A stretch of DNA of 64,000 bases from Bacillota bacterium (GTDB lineage Bacteria > Bacillota > Clostridia > Christensenellales > Aristaeellaceae). Below the pieces are notes generated by a model that saw nothing but the letters and a program-made list of their open reading frames with translations, made no database searches and was not told where the DNA came from. Location of the stretch: the NCBI GenBank assembly GCA_023444095.1, contig JAEZRP010000041.1:1-64000 (forward strand), given 5' to 3'. Positions within the stretch are counted from its first letter, which is position 1. Each line of letters opens with the position of its first letter. Both the position numbers and the translations under genes were made by a program. Below, one piece after another: positions 1 through 6,853 of this stretch.

Positions 1-57
1 CTCGCCCAGCTGCTTTCGAAATGCCGACTGTTCCGGTGTGATCTTCTGTTTTCCCAT
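1..57 (-). CDS. N-terminal fragment, probable IS256-type transposase
   Basis: The gene is cut by the window edge and only its first 19 codons are visible (MGKQKITPEQSAFRKQLGE). A GGAGG ribosome site lies 9 bases before the ATG. About 45 bases upstream sits a sequence that resembles the terminal inverted repeat of IS256-family elements, so the inference is a mutator-type transposase reading out of the window. The visible peptide alone does not identify the family, and an unrelated small gene cannot be excluded. Confidence 0.4.
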   Translation of the reverse strand, partial: MGKQKITPEQSAFRKQLGE

Positions 58-99
58 GCTTGTTATCCTCCACGCTGTTTTATTCTACCACAGCCTCGA

Positions 100-127
100 G
101 GTTTACACATAATTCGGGACGGTCTCC
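100..127 (-). repeat. Possible IS256-family terminal inverted repeat
   Basis: Read on the minus strand this segment contains GACCGTCCCGAATT followed by ATGTGTAAACC. From memory this resembles the IS256 end pattern (GTCCG, then AATT, then TGTGTAAA). It lies just upstream of the gene leaving the window at position 1, as expected for the left end of such an element. The partner repeat is outside the window, so the assignment is tentative. Confidence 0.35.
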
Positions 128-195
128 AAAGCAAACGGATACTTTGGGGGTAGCCGTTTGTTGTTGCTTGGTATCTGTTCTTTTATGCTATTTTG

Positions 196-1407
196 TTAAT
201 AATAACCGTGATATTTTGCTCCTAAAATAATCAATTCATCAGCCTCATGAAATCTTGCCAAAGAACAAAGACTGCGATATAGACCATCCATATCTACCGC
301 TTTTTCTTTTTGAACATTTATCTCCTTAACAATAAATCCTTTCTTTTTTCTGTCAAAATTGCAATCCACAAACCCCGCCAACTCGTTTTGGGATAGAATA
401 GATAACGGCCATTTCATGCCTTTTTTCTTAAAATACTCGAAACTAAAAGAGTAAGAAAAGAAGGTATTCAACCAACGCTTGTCTCGTATAATCCCCTCCA
501 TAGGGGATAGCAAAGAAACTTCATCTGTACTCCTTGTACCTTGTTGTTGCAAGACTGCCAACAATTTGTTCGCGGCAACATACGTTTTCTTTAAGTTCTC
601 TACATTGATGTCGGAAATCAATTCCTTAAACCGAAGAGATGTAATTGCCATTGATATGTCTTCAGTGTTAAGCCCCGTAATCGATTTCATATGAGTTATG
701 TCGGTAATTCCAAACGAACAAATAAGCTTGTACAAAATAGCCTCAACAGCATCAATGTTGCTAATTTCAATCATAGCGGATTTATTTTTCAGCAAATCCT
801 CTCTCAGGGCAAATACGGGTTCCCTGAATGTCCCGGGTAACCTGTTACAGACGATTATATCATTGGTAATCCTCATGTTAAAAAAGACCTGAAAAATCGG
901 GAGATAACTATTAAAAAGCCCCTGTTTTCGACCCTCAGTATATGCGTTCCATTCCTCCGTCAGGCCAAGATGCTCCCATAAACTGTGTTTCGTGCAAGAG
1001 TACATTTCATAAAACGCCCGTCTTAGCTTTTCTTCTTCTGCTAATAATTCATTCCTTTGACGCTCACATTTTTCTTGCTCTCTTGATTTTCCCCTGCGTA
1101 CAATTCTTTCTGTCGCAGCATTATATATATCTAATTCACAAGTGGGAGCAATAAAAAGATTCCGCTTAAAAAGATTCGCTTCAACAAGCTCATTTTCTTC
1201 ATAGGCGATACTGTCGTAATCTGTGACCTTAAACCCCGGCACTCTACTCCAAAGAACCAAGTAGTGATTCAAATGCAAAATAGGACAGGGGTCATACTGT
1301 ATGCCTGATAAATCAGACACCACTTGCACAACATGATTTTTATCTTTTTTCAGCAGACATTGCCCAGACAGAATTAGCATTCTTGCGTCATTTATGGTTA
1401 TAAGCAT
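196..1407 (-). CDS. YcaQ/AlkZ-like winged-helix DNA glycosylase family protein
   Basis: A 403-residue protein of the HTH_42 (YcaQ/AlkZ) superfamily, DNA glycosylases that remove bulky alkylated bases or unhook interstrand crosslinks. The N-terminus carries the family signature: an ARMLIL helix, then GIQYDP (residues 35-40), then a conserved HLNHYLVLWSR stretch. Q37-Y38-D39 fits the Q-hydrophobic-D catalytic motif of the YcaQ-like branch. The C-terminal half is more diverged, with a basic patch (DRKKKGF) near residue 360. The gene is clearly AT-rich compared with everything after 2.7 kb and lies between transposase remnants, which indicates recent horizontal transfer. No strong ribosome site precedes the ATG. 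Glycosylase activity is inferred from family only; a transcription-factor-like role is an alternative. Confidence 0.65.
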   Translation of the reverse strand: MLITINDARMLILSGQCLLKKDKNHVVQVVSDLSGIQYDPCPILHLNHYLVLWSRVPGFKVTDYDSIAYEENELVEANLFKRNLFIAPTCELDIYNAATERIVRRGKSREQEKCERQRNELLAEEEKLRRAFYEMYSCTKHSLWEHLGLTEEWNAYTEGRKQGLFNSYLPIFQVFFNMRITNDIIVCNRLPGTFREPVFALREDLLKNKSAMIEISNIDAVEAILYKLICSFGITDITHMKSITGLNTEDISMAITSLRFKELISDINVENLKKTYVAANKLLAVLQQQGTRSTDEVSLLSPMEGIIRDKRWLNTFFSYSFSFEYFKKKGMKWPLSILSQNELAGFVDCNFDRKKKGFIVKEINVQKEKAVDMDGLYRSLCSLARFHEADELIILGAKYHGYY

Positions 1408-1782
1408 ATGGCGTAATCGACACCAACTTTCATCATATAGGTGTTTAGTTGTTTACCACAACCATGTTCTTGCTCCCCTGATAAGTATTTACGTACTCTC
1501 GCTTCTACTCCCGTACGTTCCTCATCGCGCAAAGGTGAAGCGACACGCCGACAGGCGGAATGGTTCGCACGAAGCCCGGAGCGGACAGACGGAAAGGCGG
1601 TGCAGGTCACGGGCGGTTATCGGCCGGACGGATCGCCGCCATCGGCGGCGAAGCCGTAACCGTCAGATTGGGTCACACGTTTCAAGGAAGCGGGTAAACG
1701 TACCCCGCCCCGGCCAATTCTTCCAAATAGTATAGCATAAATGTGTGAATATTTCTACGATAATTAGGCGTAACCCCAGGGT
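1408..1782. other. Intergenic scar between YcaQ-like gene and IS fragment
   Basis: About 375 bases without a recognisable gene. Base composition switches from AT-rich (to about 1500) to GC-rich (about 1540-1720), which looks like a junction between foreign and host-like DNA. Short open frames exist on both strands but none has a family signature. A hairpin with arms CGCCGCC and GGCGGCG lies at 1634-1650. An imperfect palindrome (GCGTAAACCC with GGGTTACGC) at about 1767-1790 sits at the transposase stop and may be an IS end or terminator. Confidence 0.4.
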
Positions 1783-2448
1783 TTACGCATGAACGAAACG
1801 AAGGATGCATGCGAGGAAGGCATCATCGCAAGAACAGCGTCTGCGTTTTCTGGCAAGGTTGATCTTTTCGGGATATTGTTTGAGGATATCCAACGCCAAG
1901 TGTCTGACGACCGCCATGTTTTCTGCGGAATAGTCCTCGCGAAAGGTCATATCCAGACACCAGTGCAGGGAGTTCTCGATACCCCAGTGCGCGCGAACAG
2001 CATCCGCAAACTGTTTGACGTCCGCCAGCGACGTGATGTAGAAGCGGCGCTCTTCCGCCACCTTCTCCCCCGTGGTAACCGTCGCGTGTACCATGCCAAG
2101 CCCGTTCAAGCAGCTCCATTGCGCGCGTCCGCTGAGCCAGCCAAGGTCTATCGTCAGGTAATAGTCGCGGATTTCGATGCGTCCATGCCCTTTCTCGGAC
2201 GTTTGCGTGTGCTCCATCTCCGGGTAAAGGTGTTTGTCCTCAAGCGCGGCGTTGAAATACGCCTCCGTCTCACGGCGAAGCGTCGGTTGGTTGTCTTTCA
2301 ATCCAAGAACATAATCCGCGACCTTCTCGGTAATCCGTCCCGCAATTTCCCTTTGGCAGCTCATGGCATCGGCTGTTATGACACAGCCCGCGATGTCCGG
2401 CATATCCAACAGGTTGGGTACAGCGGTGATTTCGTTGTATTTTCCAGC
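1783..2448 (-). pseudogene. ISAs1-family transposase, 5'-truncated
   Basis: The C-terminal half of an ISAs1-family DDE transposase (IS4-like fold). Recognisable blocks are KYNEITAVPNLLDMPDIAGC, then ITADAMSCQ with the second catalytic Asp, YVLGLKDNQPTL, and WGIENSLHW with the catalytic Glu, ending in a complete C-terminus. Family members are about 370 residues. Here the similarity begins abruptly near 2448, the first catalytic Asp region is missing, and the frame runs back into unrelated sequence to a stop at 2590-2592 without a convincing start. It is therefore a non-functional remnant. It ends just short of the tRNA-Lys terminator. Confidence 0.85.
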
Positions 2449-2610
2449 AGGTTGTGTTTGATCTTGAGCCTTTGGGAAACGGTACTTTTGCTCATTTTCT
2501 GAGGCGCTTTCATCGATCCGGCAGCGCCCGATTTTCTCATGTGCGCCCGCCCGTGTATTCCTGCAAAAAGAGCGCCGAAAGCCAGTATTTCAGGGGAGAT
2601 TTGCAGGCAA

Positions 2611-2640
2611 ACAAAAAAGCCCACCGCAATGGGTGAGCTT
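2611..2640 (-). terminator. Rho-independent terminator of tRNA-Lys
   Basis: On the minus strand the hairpin GCTCACC/GGTGGGC (5-6 base loop) is followed by TTTTTTG. It lies about 28 bases past the tRNA 3' end and closes a single-gene tRNA unit. Confidence 0.8.
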
Positions 2641-2667
2641 CTTTGCGCCAACTAATGTCGGTATATA

Positions 2668-2743
2668 TGGTACGCCTTCAGGGGCTCGAACCCTGGACAC
2701 CCTGATTAAGAGTCAGGTGCTCTACCAACTGAGCTAAAGGCGC
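2668..2743 (-). tRNA. tRNA-Lys (CTT anticodon)
   Basis: A 76-base cloverleaf with the CCA end encoded. Acceptor arms are GCGCCTT and AAGGCGT, closing with a G-U pair. The D arm contains AGCTCAGTTGGTAGAGC, the anticodon stem CCTGA/TCAGG encloses loop CTCTTAA (anticodon CTT), and the T arm has GGTTCGAGCCC. It has its own promoter and terminator. IS remnants lie directly downstream, so the tRNA end may mark an insertion hot spot, although no integrase is present. Confidence 0.95.
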
Positions 2744-2779
2744 TCGCTTCAGCCTTAATTGGCCGACCGAACGCTGCAT

Positions 2780-2808
2780 ATTATACTGCAATTCCCGACA
2801 GCTGTCAA
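2780..2808 (-). promoter_or_regulatory. SigA-type promoter of tRNA-Lys
   Basis: On the minus strand TTGACA (2803-2808) and TATAAT (2780-2785) are separated by 17 bases, a perfect consensus match. It lies about 37 bases upstream of the mature tRNA 5' end. Confidence 0.85.
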
Positions 2809-2912
2809 TAAAAATGAGATGACAAAATATACACTTAACAAAGCGAATAATGAGCGCGGACAGCGGGAAGCATAGGACCGCCATGTGGCGAAATCAAACC
2901 GGAGGTGTCATT

Positions 2913-3086
2913 ATGCCCCAAAAAGATCCCAACACCAGCATCCGCTGCCGCGTCAAGAGCTGCGAGTACCATTGCGACGGCAAGGATTTCTGCTCACTCA
3001 GCGCGATTCAGGTCGAACCCTGCTCCGGCGGCGCGGGGGGCTCTCCCGAGGACGAGAGCATGTGCGGCAGCTACCACAGCAAATAA
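2913..3086 (+). CDS. DUF1540 domain protein
   Basis: A 57-residue Cys-rich protein of the DUF1540 family, small proteins common in Clostridia and of unknown function. The sequence has six cysteines, including the C(x3)C pair around residues 12-18 and a later C-S-L-S-A-I-Q-V segment typical of the family, which probably bind metal. The start at 2913 follows GGAGGTG with good spacing; upstream in-frame starts lack a ribosome site. A GC-rich hairpin terminates it. It appears to be monocistronic. Confidence 0.8.
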   Translation: MPQKDPNTSIRCRVKSCEYHCDGKDFCSLSAIQVEPCSGGAGGSPEDESMCGSYHSK

Positions 3087-3093
3087 CCAACCC

Positions 3094-3120
3094 GCCGGAG
3101 GATACGCCTCCGGCGCTTTA
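3094..3120 (+). terminator. Terminator-like hairpin after DUF1540 gene
   Basis: An 8-bp perfect stem (GCCGGAGG/CCTCCGGC, loop ATACG) lies 8 bases past the stop codon and is followed by GCTTTA. The U-tract is short, so termination may be inefficient. Confidence 0.55.
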
Positions 3121-3136
3121 CATGAGAAAGAGGTTG

Positions 3137-3169
3137 CCCACCGCCGCCCGCGATGCGGGCGGCGGTGGG
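3137..3169. repeat. Perfect 15-bp inverted repeat
   Basis: Arms CCCACCGCCGCCCGC and its exact complement are separated by only GAT, giving a very stable hairpin. No T-run follows; instead TATAAT (3170-3175) abuts it. It lies in the 467-base gap before spoVT. Function is unknown. Confidence 0.6.
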
Positions 3170-3553
3170 TATAATGGACTCATCGTGCGTCGCCGCCAGT
3201 CGAAGACTGATGTTGGCATCGGGATCATTCGCGACCGTCAAATCGCGGCGTCCGCGGTTTCAAAAGGGAAGGGGTTGCCGCCGATTCCGAAGGAATCGCG
3301 GGCGGCGCAGGGACCTCTTGCGCGTCCTTGTCCACAGTTCGGATCGTCCCCTTCAAACGGTCCGCCATTTGGCATCTGGTTTCCGCACCGTTCACAGGCA
3401 AACACGCTCCGTTTGCTCCTGGTCGGTCAAGCGGCGAACGAAGCGCCCGCCGCTCTCGTATTTTACCAGCGGCCCAGGATGCGCATAATTCGCCAGTCCA
3501 AACAAATACTAGGTACGGTTTCATCGCAATACCGGACGGAGGGAAGGAATCGA
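3170..3553. other. Gene-poor gap upstream of spoVT
   Basis: No convincing gene is visible. On the minus strand around 3320-3470 short stretches in different frames look protein-like (for example a CERCG zinc-ribbon-like peptide) but are broken by stops and shifts, so they could be a decayed gene or chance. The region should contain the spoVT promoter. Confidence 0.4.
3483..3511 (+). promoter_or_regulatory. Candidate SigG-type promoter of spoVT
   Basis: GCATA (3483-3487) and AATACTA (3505-3511), 17 bases apart, approximate the SigG pattern (GHATR, then CATWHTA). In Bacillus subtilis spoVT is a SigG target, which makes the placement 43 bases before the ATG plausible. The first base of the -10 box does not match, so this is a weak call. 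Confidence 0.3.
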
Positions 3554-4108
3554 ATGAGAGCGACAGGCATTGTGCGCAGGATAGACGAGCTGGGGCGGGT
3601 TGTGATTCCAAAGGAGATCCGCCGCACGCTCCACATCCGCGAGGGAGATCCGCTTGAAATATTCACAGACCACGACGGCGAGGTAGTTCTAAAAAAATAC
3701 TCACCCATCGGCGAGATTGCGTCAATTGCCAAGGATTATACGGATTCCCTGTACCGAACGTTGGGGCACATCGCCTGCATCAGCGATCGCGACGCGGTGG
3801 TGTCGACGTCGGGCTCGGGGAAGAAGGAACTCATGGAAAAGGCCCTCAGCCCCGAGGTGGATCAGATCCTTCAGAGCCGCCAGACAAGCGTTCTGAACCT
3901 TGCGAACTCCGCCAAGATGATTCCGATCACGGCAGACGACAAGGCCGACCAGTACACCGCACAGGTCATCGTACCCATTCTCGCGGACGGAGAGATCATC
4001 GGCGGGCTCATGCTCCTGAGCCGCGAGAGCGGCACGCGCATGGGCGACATCGACCAGAAGGTCGCAGAGACGACGGCGACCATCATCGGCCGCCAGATGG
4101 AACAGTAG
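3554..4108 (+). CDS. spoVT: Stage V sporulation protein T
   Basis: SpoVT is a transcriptional regulator of late forespore genes. At 184 residues it has the usual length. The N-terminal AbrB-type swapped-hairpin DNA-binding domain (residues 1-50) shows the hallmark MRATGIVRRIDELGRVVIPK and REGDPLEIF. The C-terminal GAF-like domain (about 60-180) contains the PILADGEIIGGLMLLS core. The start follows GGAGGGAAGG. The next gene is YabN-like, the order seen in B. subtilis, but it has its own promoter inside a hairpin. Confidence 0.97.
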   Translation: MRATGIVRRIDELGRVVIPKEIRRTLHIREGDPLEIFTDHDGEVVLKKYSPIGEIASIAKDYTDSLYRTLGHIACISDRDAVVSTSGSGKKELMEKALSPEVDQILQSRQTSVLNLANSAKMIPITADDKADQYTAQVIVPILADGEIIGGLMLLSRESGTRMGDIDQKVAETTATIIGRQMEQ

Positions 4109-4110
4109 GC

Positions 4111-4140
4111 TTGCCAGCGCGCATCCCTCGGTGGTATAAT
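4111..4140 (+). promoter_or_regulatory. SigA-type promoter of yabN-like gene
   Basis: TTGCCA (4111-4116) and TATAAT (4135-4140) with an 18-base spacer. The predicted start near 4147 falls at the ribosome site, giving a very short leader. The spacer is the left arm of the hairpin at 4117-4160 and the -10 box lies in its loop. Confidence 0.65.
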
Positions 4141-4160
4141 CTTCCGGGAGGGATGCGCGC
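4117..4160 (+). promoter_or_regulatory. Hairpin sequestering the yabN ribosome site in read-through mRNA
   Basis: A perfect 13-bp inverted repeat: left arm 4117-4129 (GCGCGCATCCCTC), right arm 4148-4160, ending directly at the ATG (4161). The right arm contains most of the GGGAGGG ribosome site. Transcripts coming from spoVT would fold it; transcripts from the internal promoter lack the left arm and leave the site free. The regulatory role is inference. Confidence 0.5.
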
Positions 4161-4976
4161 ATGGGGAAAATCACGGTTGCGGGTGTGGGACTGACGGAAG
4201 ACCAGCTGACGCTGGGGATATGCGATCTCTTGACGGGCGGCGCGAACGTCATCCTCCACACGGCGCGCGCGGGCGTCGCTGATTGGCTTGCGAAGCGCGG
4301 CGTTGTATACGAATCCCTCGACTTTCTCTACGAATGCATGGATGATTTCGACGAGCACGCGCGCGCTGCTGCGGAGCATGTGACCCGCGCGGCGGAGCAA
4401 GGCGACGTTGTCTTCTGCGTGTTTGACGTGCGCGACCAGAGCGCCGTACTTCTTGCCGGCGCGGGCGCGCGCATGGTCCCCGGTCCGCCCATCGAAGGCG
4501 AGCTTGTGGGGAGGTGGAGCGGGGAGGCGCTCTTCGTGTCGGCCTCCGCATGGGAAGAGCTCGCGCCGGACGCGTCGCGCGCCACGCTCGTCCGGGAGAT
4601 GGACTCCCGCGCGCTCGCGAGCGAGATGAAACTCCGGCTCATGGAGGCCTATCCCGACGATGCGCGGACCGACGTGCTGACCGGCGGCGGCATTACCCGG
4701 ATTCCGCTTCATGACCTAGACCGCCTCGCGCATTATGACCACGCGACCGCGGCGCTCATCTATCCGGAACACGATATCGCGCGAAAAACACGCTGCACGG
4801 CAAAGGACCTCGCGTCCCTCATCCGCCGCGACGCGCGCGCGTATGCGCCGGGAGAATACGACGCTCTGTGCGAACTTGCCCTGCGGCTGGTTGGTCAGGC
4901 GACGTACGCCGAGGATCGCGGCGAATACGACCTATGCGATGTTTTCGCCGACGCGTGCCGGAAATTGCTGCCGTGA
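4161..4976 (+). CDS. yabN: YabN-like tetrapyrrole methylase/MazG protein with reduced MazG part
   Basis: Resembles YabN, a SAM-dependent tetrapyrrole methylase-like domain fused to a MazG nucleotide pyrophosphatase and encoded next to spoVT. The N-terminus (MGKITVAGVGLTEDQLTLG) matches the YabN start. Residues 145-200 hold the conserved RALASEMKLRLMEAYPD and IPLHDLDRL blocks. The C-terminus (YAEDRGEYDLCDVFADAC) matches the last helix of MazG. Between them the CPWD and EExxE segments that make the MazG active site are absent, and the protein is 271 residues instead of about 480. Pyrophosphatase activity is unlikely. Its promoter and ribosome site lie in an unusual hairpin. Confidence 0.7.
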   Translation: MGKITVAGVGLTEDQLTLGICDLLTGGANVILHTARAGVADWLAKRGVVYESLDFLYECMDDFDEHARAAAEHVTRAAEQGDVVFCVFDVRDQSAVLLAGAGARMVPGPPIEGELVGRWSGEALFVSASAWEELAPDASRATLVREMDSRALASEMKLRLMEAYPDDARTDVLTGGGITRIPLHDLDRLAHYDHATAALIYPEHDIARKTRCTAKDLASLIRRDARAYAPGEYDALCELALRLVGQATYAEDRGEYDLCDVFADACRKLLP

Positions 4977-5001
4977 GGAAGATAAAATTAACGTGGAGCC
5001 C

Positions 5002-5030
5002 TCGTCAGATATGGGAAAATATGCTATAAT
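5002..5030 (+). promoter_or_regulatory. Promoter of HU gene
   Basis: TATAAT at 5025-5030 with a 17-base spacer to a weak -35 (TCGTCA, 5002-5007). It lies 43 bases upstream of the HU start. Confidence 0.55.
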
Positions 5031-5072
5031 GTTCAACATCATCATGATGACGATAATGTGGAGGTAACACGA

Positions 5073-5342
5073 ATGAACAAGGCGGAATTTGTGGCGAAAG
5101 TCGCAGAAAAATCCGGATTGACCCGCAAGCAGGCCGAAGCCGCCGTTGCGGCCTTTACCCAGACGGTCACCGATTCTCTCAAGGAGGGCGACAAGGTCCA
5201 GTTGATGGGCTTTGGCACCTTCGAGGTGAAGGAGCGCCCCGCGCGCACCGGACGCAACCCCGCGACGGGCGAATCCATCGAGATCGCGGCCTCCAAGGCG
5301 CCGGTTTTCAAGGCCGGCAAGAGCTTTAAGGACGAGTTCTGA
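5073..5342 (+). CDS. hupA: DNA-binding protein HU
   Basis: HU is a dimeric nucleoid protein that bends DNA without strong sequence preference. The 89-residue length is standard. It starts MNKAEFVAKVAEKSGLTRK and has the signature GFGTFEVKERPARTGRNP in the DNA-binding arm, with the intercalating Pro in RNPATGE. The ATG at 5073 follows GGAGGTAACAC; an upstream in-frame ATG at 5058 overlaps the ribosome site and is not used. A terminator-like hairpin follows, then rqcP. Confidence 0.97.
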   Translation: MNKAEFVAKVAEKSGLTRKQAEAAVAAFTQTVTDSLKEGDKVQLMGFGTFEVKERPARTGRNPATGESIEIAASKAPVFKAGKSFKDEF

Positions 5343-5360
5343 ACGGATCCCATCCATCCG

Positions 5361-5396
5361 AGGGCCGCTTCGACGCAAGCAGCCCTTCTATTTTTA
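5361..5396 (+). terminator. Terminator-like hairpin after HU gene
   Basis: AGGGCCGCTT and AAGCAGCCCT form a 10-bp stem with one mismatch around CGACGC, followed by TCTATTTTTATT. Part of the HU transcript may read into rqcP. Confidence 0.6.
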
Positions 5397-5411
5397 TTCG
5401 GAAGGTGTAGT

Positions 5412-5711
5412 ATGAGCAGAAAATCAATGCAGGACAAGACGCCCCAGGGAAAAGAGGTGCTGACCAGTATGCGCCTCGACAAGTTTCTCAAGGTCTCGCG
5501 CCTCATCAAGCGGCGCAGCGTAGCCAACGAGGCCGCGTCGACGGGTCACATTACCGTCAACGACAAGGAGGGGAAGCCCGGCACCTCCGTCAAGGTGGGC
5601 GACATCATTTCCGTTCGCTTCGGAGAGAAGCGGTCGTCCTATGAGGTCGTCTCCATCGCCGAGCACGCCATGAAGCAGGACGCGGCCGACATGTACCGCG
5701 AGATCAGATGA
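5412..5711 (+). CDS. rqcP: S4-domain ribosome quality control protein RqcP (YabO/HslR)
   Basis: RqcP is a small S4 RNA-binding protein that works with RqcH on stalled 50S-peptidyl-tRNA complexes during C-terminal Ala tailing. The conserved core is MRLDKFLKVSRLIKRR through GDIISVRFG. The family is about 80-90 residues, and a start at 5469 (after AGAGGTG) would give that form; the chosen start at 5412 follows GGAAGGTG and adds 19 residues. Both are possible. The stop overlaps the ispDF start by 4 bases (ATGA), so the two are translationally coupled. In B. subtilis this gene is also in the spoVT-yabN neighbourhood. Confidence 0.9.
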   Translation: MSRKSMQDKTPQGKEVLTSMRLDKFLKVSRLIKRRSVANEAASTGHITVNDKEGKPGTSVKVGDIISVRFGEKRSSYEVVSIAEHAMKQDAADMYREIR

Positions 5712-6853
5712 AGGCCTGGGCGGTGATCGTCGCGGCAGGGAAGGGCGCGCGCGCGAACACCCCGGTGAACAAGGTTTACATGCCCCTCGGAGGACGGACC
5801 GTCCTCGGAACCTGTCTGGACGCCTTTGCCCGCTCCGGCCTCTTTGACGGCGCGACCGTCGTCATCTCGAAGGGCGATGAATCGCTTTTCGCCCGGGAAG
5901 ACAAACCGGAGTTTGTGAAATGCGTCGTCTACGGCGGAGATAACAGGCAAGGGTCTGTTTACAATGGACTAAAGTCTGTTCCTACGGACGTCGATCTCGT
6001 CGCGGTGCACGACGCCGCGCGTCCGTTCGTGACGAGGGATATCATCGAGGCGACCCTCCGCTCCGCCCGCGATTGGGGGAGCGGCGTCATTTCGACGCCC
6101 GTGGTCGATACCATCAAGCAGGTCGGTTTGGACGGGGGAGTATCTACCCTCGACAGAAATGCCCTCTTCGCCGTCCAGACCCCCCAGTCGTTTCGCCGCG
6201 ACATGCTATTAAAGGCCCACGAGAGCGCCGTCTTGGAGGGTTACGTCGCCACCGATGACGCTGCCCTCTTTGAACGCTACGTCGGGGGCGTCCGGCTCGT
6301 GACCGTTCCCGGTGCGGAGCGGAACAGGAAGCTGACCACCGGGAGTGATTTTATGACGAACGTTCCCGACCTGCGCGCCGGACAGGGCTACGACGTTCAC
6401 AGGCTCGTCGAAAACAGGAAGCTCATCCTCTGCGGCGTGGAGATTCCGCATGTGCGCGGCCTCGACGGACACTCGGACGCGGACGTCGCGCTCCACGCGC
6501 TCATGGACGCCATGCTTGGCGCGGCCGCGCTCGGCGATATCGGCCGCCACTTTCCGGACACAGACGAAAGATACAGGGGCATTTCGTCCATGTGTCTGCT
6601 CGCGGAAACGGTCTCGATTCTCGCCAACGCGGGATATCGCGTCTCGAATGCGGACGTCACCATCGTCGCGCAAAAGCCCAAGCTTGCCCCGTATATGGGT
6701 CAGATGCGCGATCATGTCGCGGACGCGCTCCACCTCAACCCCGATCGGGTCAACGTGAAGGCGACGACGACCGAGCACTTAGGCTTCGAGGGCACGGAGG
6801 AAGGCATTTCCGCCCAGGCCGTCGTCATGATCACAAAGGAGGAAGCGATATGA
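5708..6853 (+). CDS. ispDF: Bifunctional IspD/IspF isoprenoid enzyme
   Basis: A fusion of two MEP-pathway enzymes. Residues 1-220 are IspD (2-C-methyl-D-erythritol 4-phosphate cytidylyltransferase) with the CTP loop VIVAAGKGAR and the VHDAARPFV motif. Residues 225-381 are IspF (MEcPP synthase) with GYDVHR, GHSDADVALHALMDA and TTEHLGFEG. Fusions of these non-consecutive steps are known in Campylobacter, alphaproteobacteria and some Clostridia. The IspD loop is somewhat unusual (NTPVNKVYMPL). Overlaps of 4 bases with rqcP and mtnN indicate one operon. Confidence 0.95.
   Translation: MKAWAVIVAAGKGARANTPVNKVYMPLGGRTVLGTCLDAFARSGLFDGATVVISKGDESLFAREDKPEFVKCVVYGGDNRQGSVYNGLKSVPTDVDLVAVHDAARPFVTRDIIEATLRSARDWGSGVISTPVVDTIKQVGLDGGVSTLDRNALFAVQTPQSFRRDMLLKAHESAVLEGYVATDDAALFERYVGGVRLVTVPGAERNRKLTTGSDFMTNVPDLRAGQGYDVHRLVENRKLILCGVEIPHVRGLDGHSDADVALHALMDAMLGAAALGDIGRHFPDTDERYRGISSMCLLAETVSILANAGYRVSNADVTIVAQKPKLAPYMGQMRDHVADALHLNPDRVNVKATTTEHLGFEGTEEGISAQAVVMITKEEAI

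Noticed and set aside
2885..3553. Long open frame running into spoVT
   Set aside because: It overlaps the DUF1540 gene out of frame and lacks homology before the SpoVT start; the real start is at 3554 with its own ribosome site.
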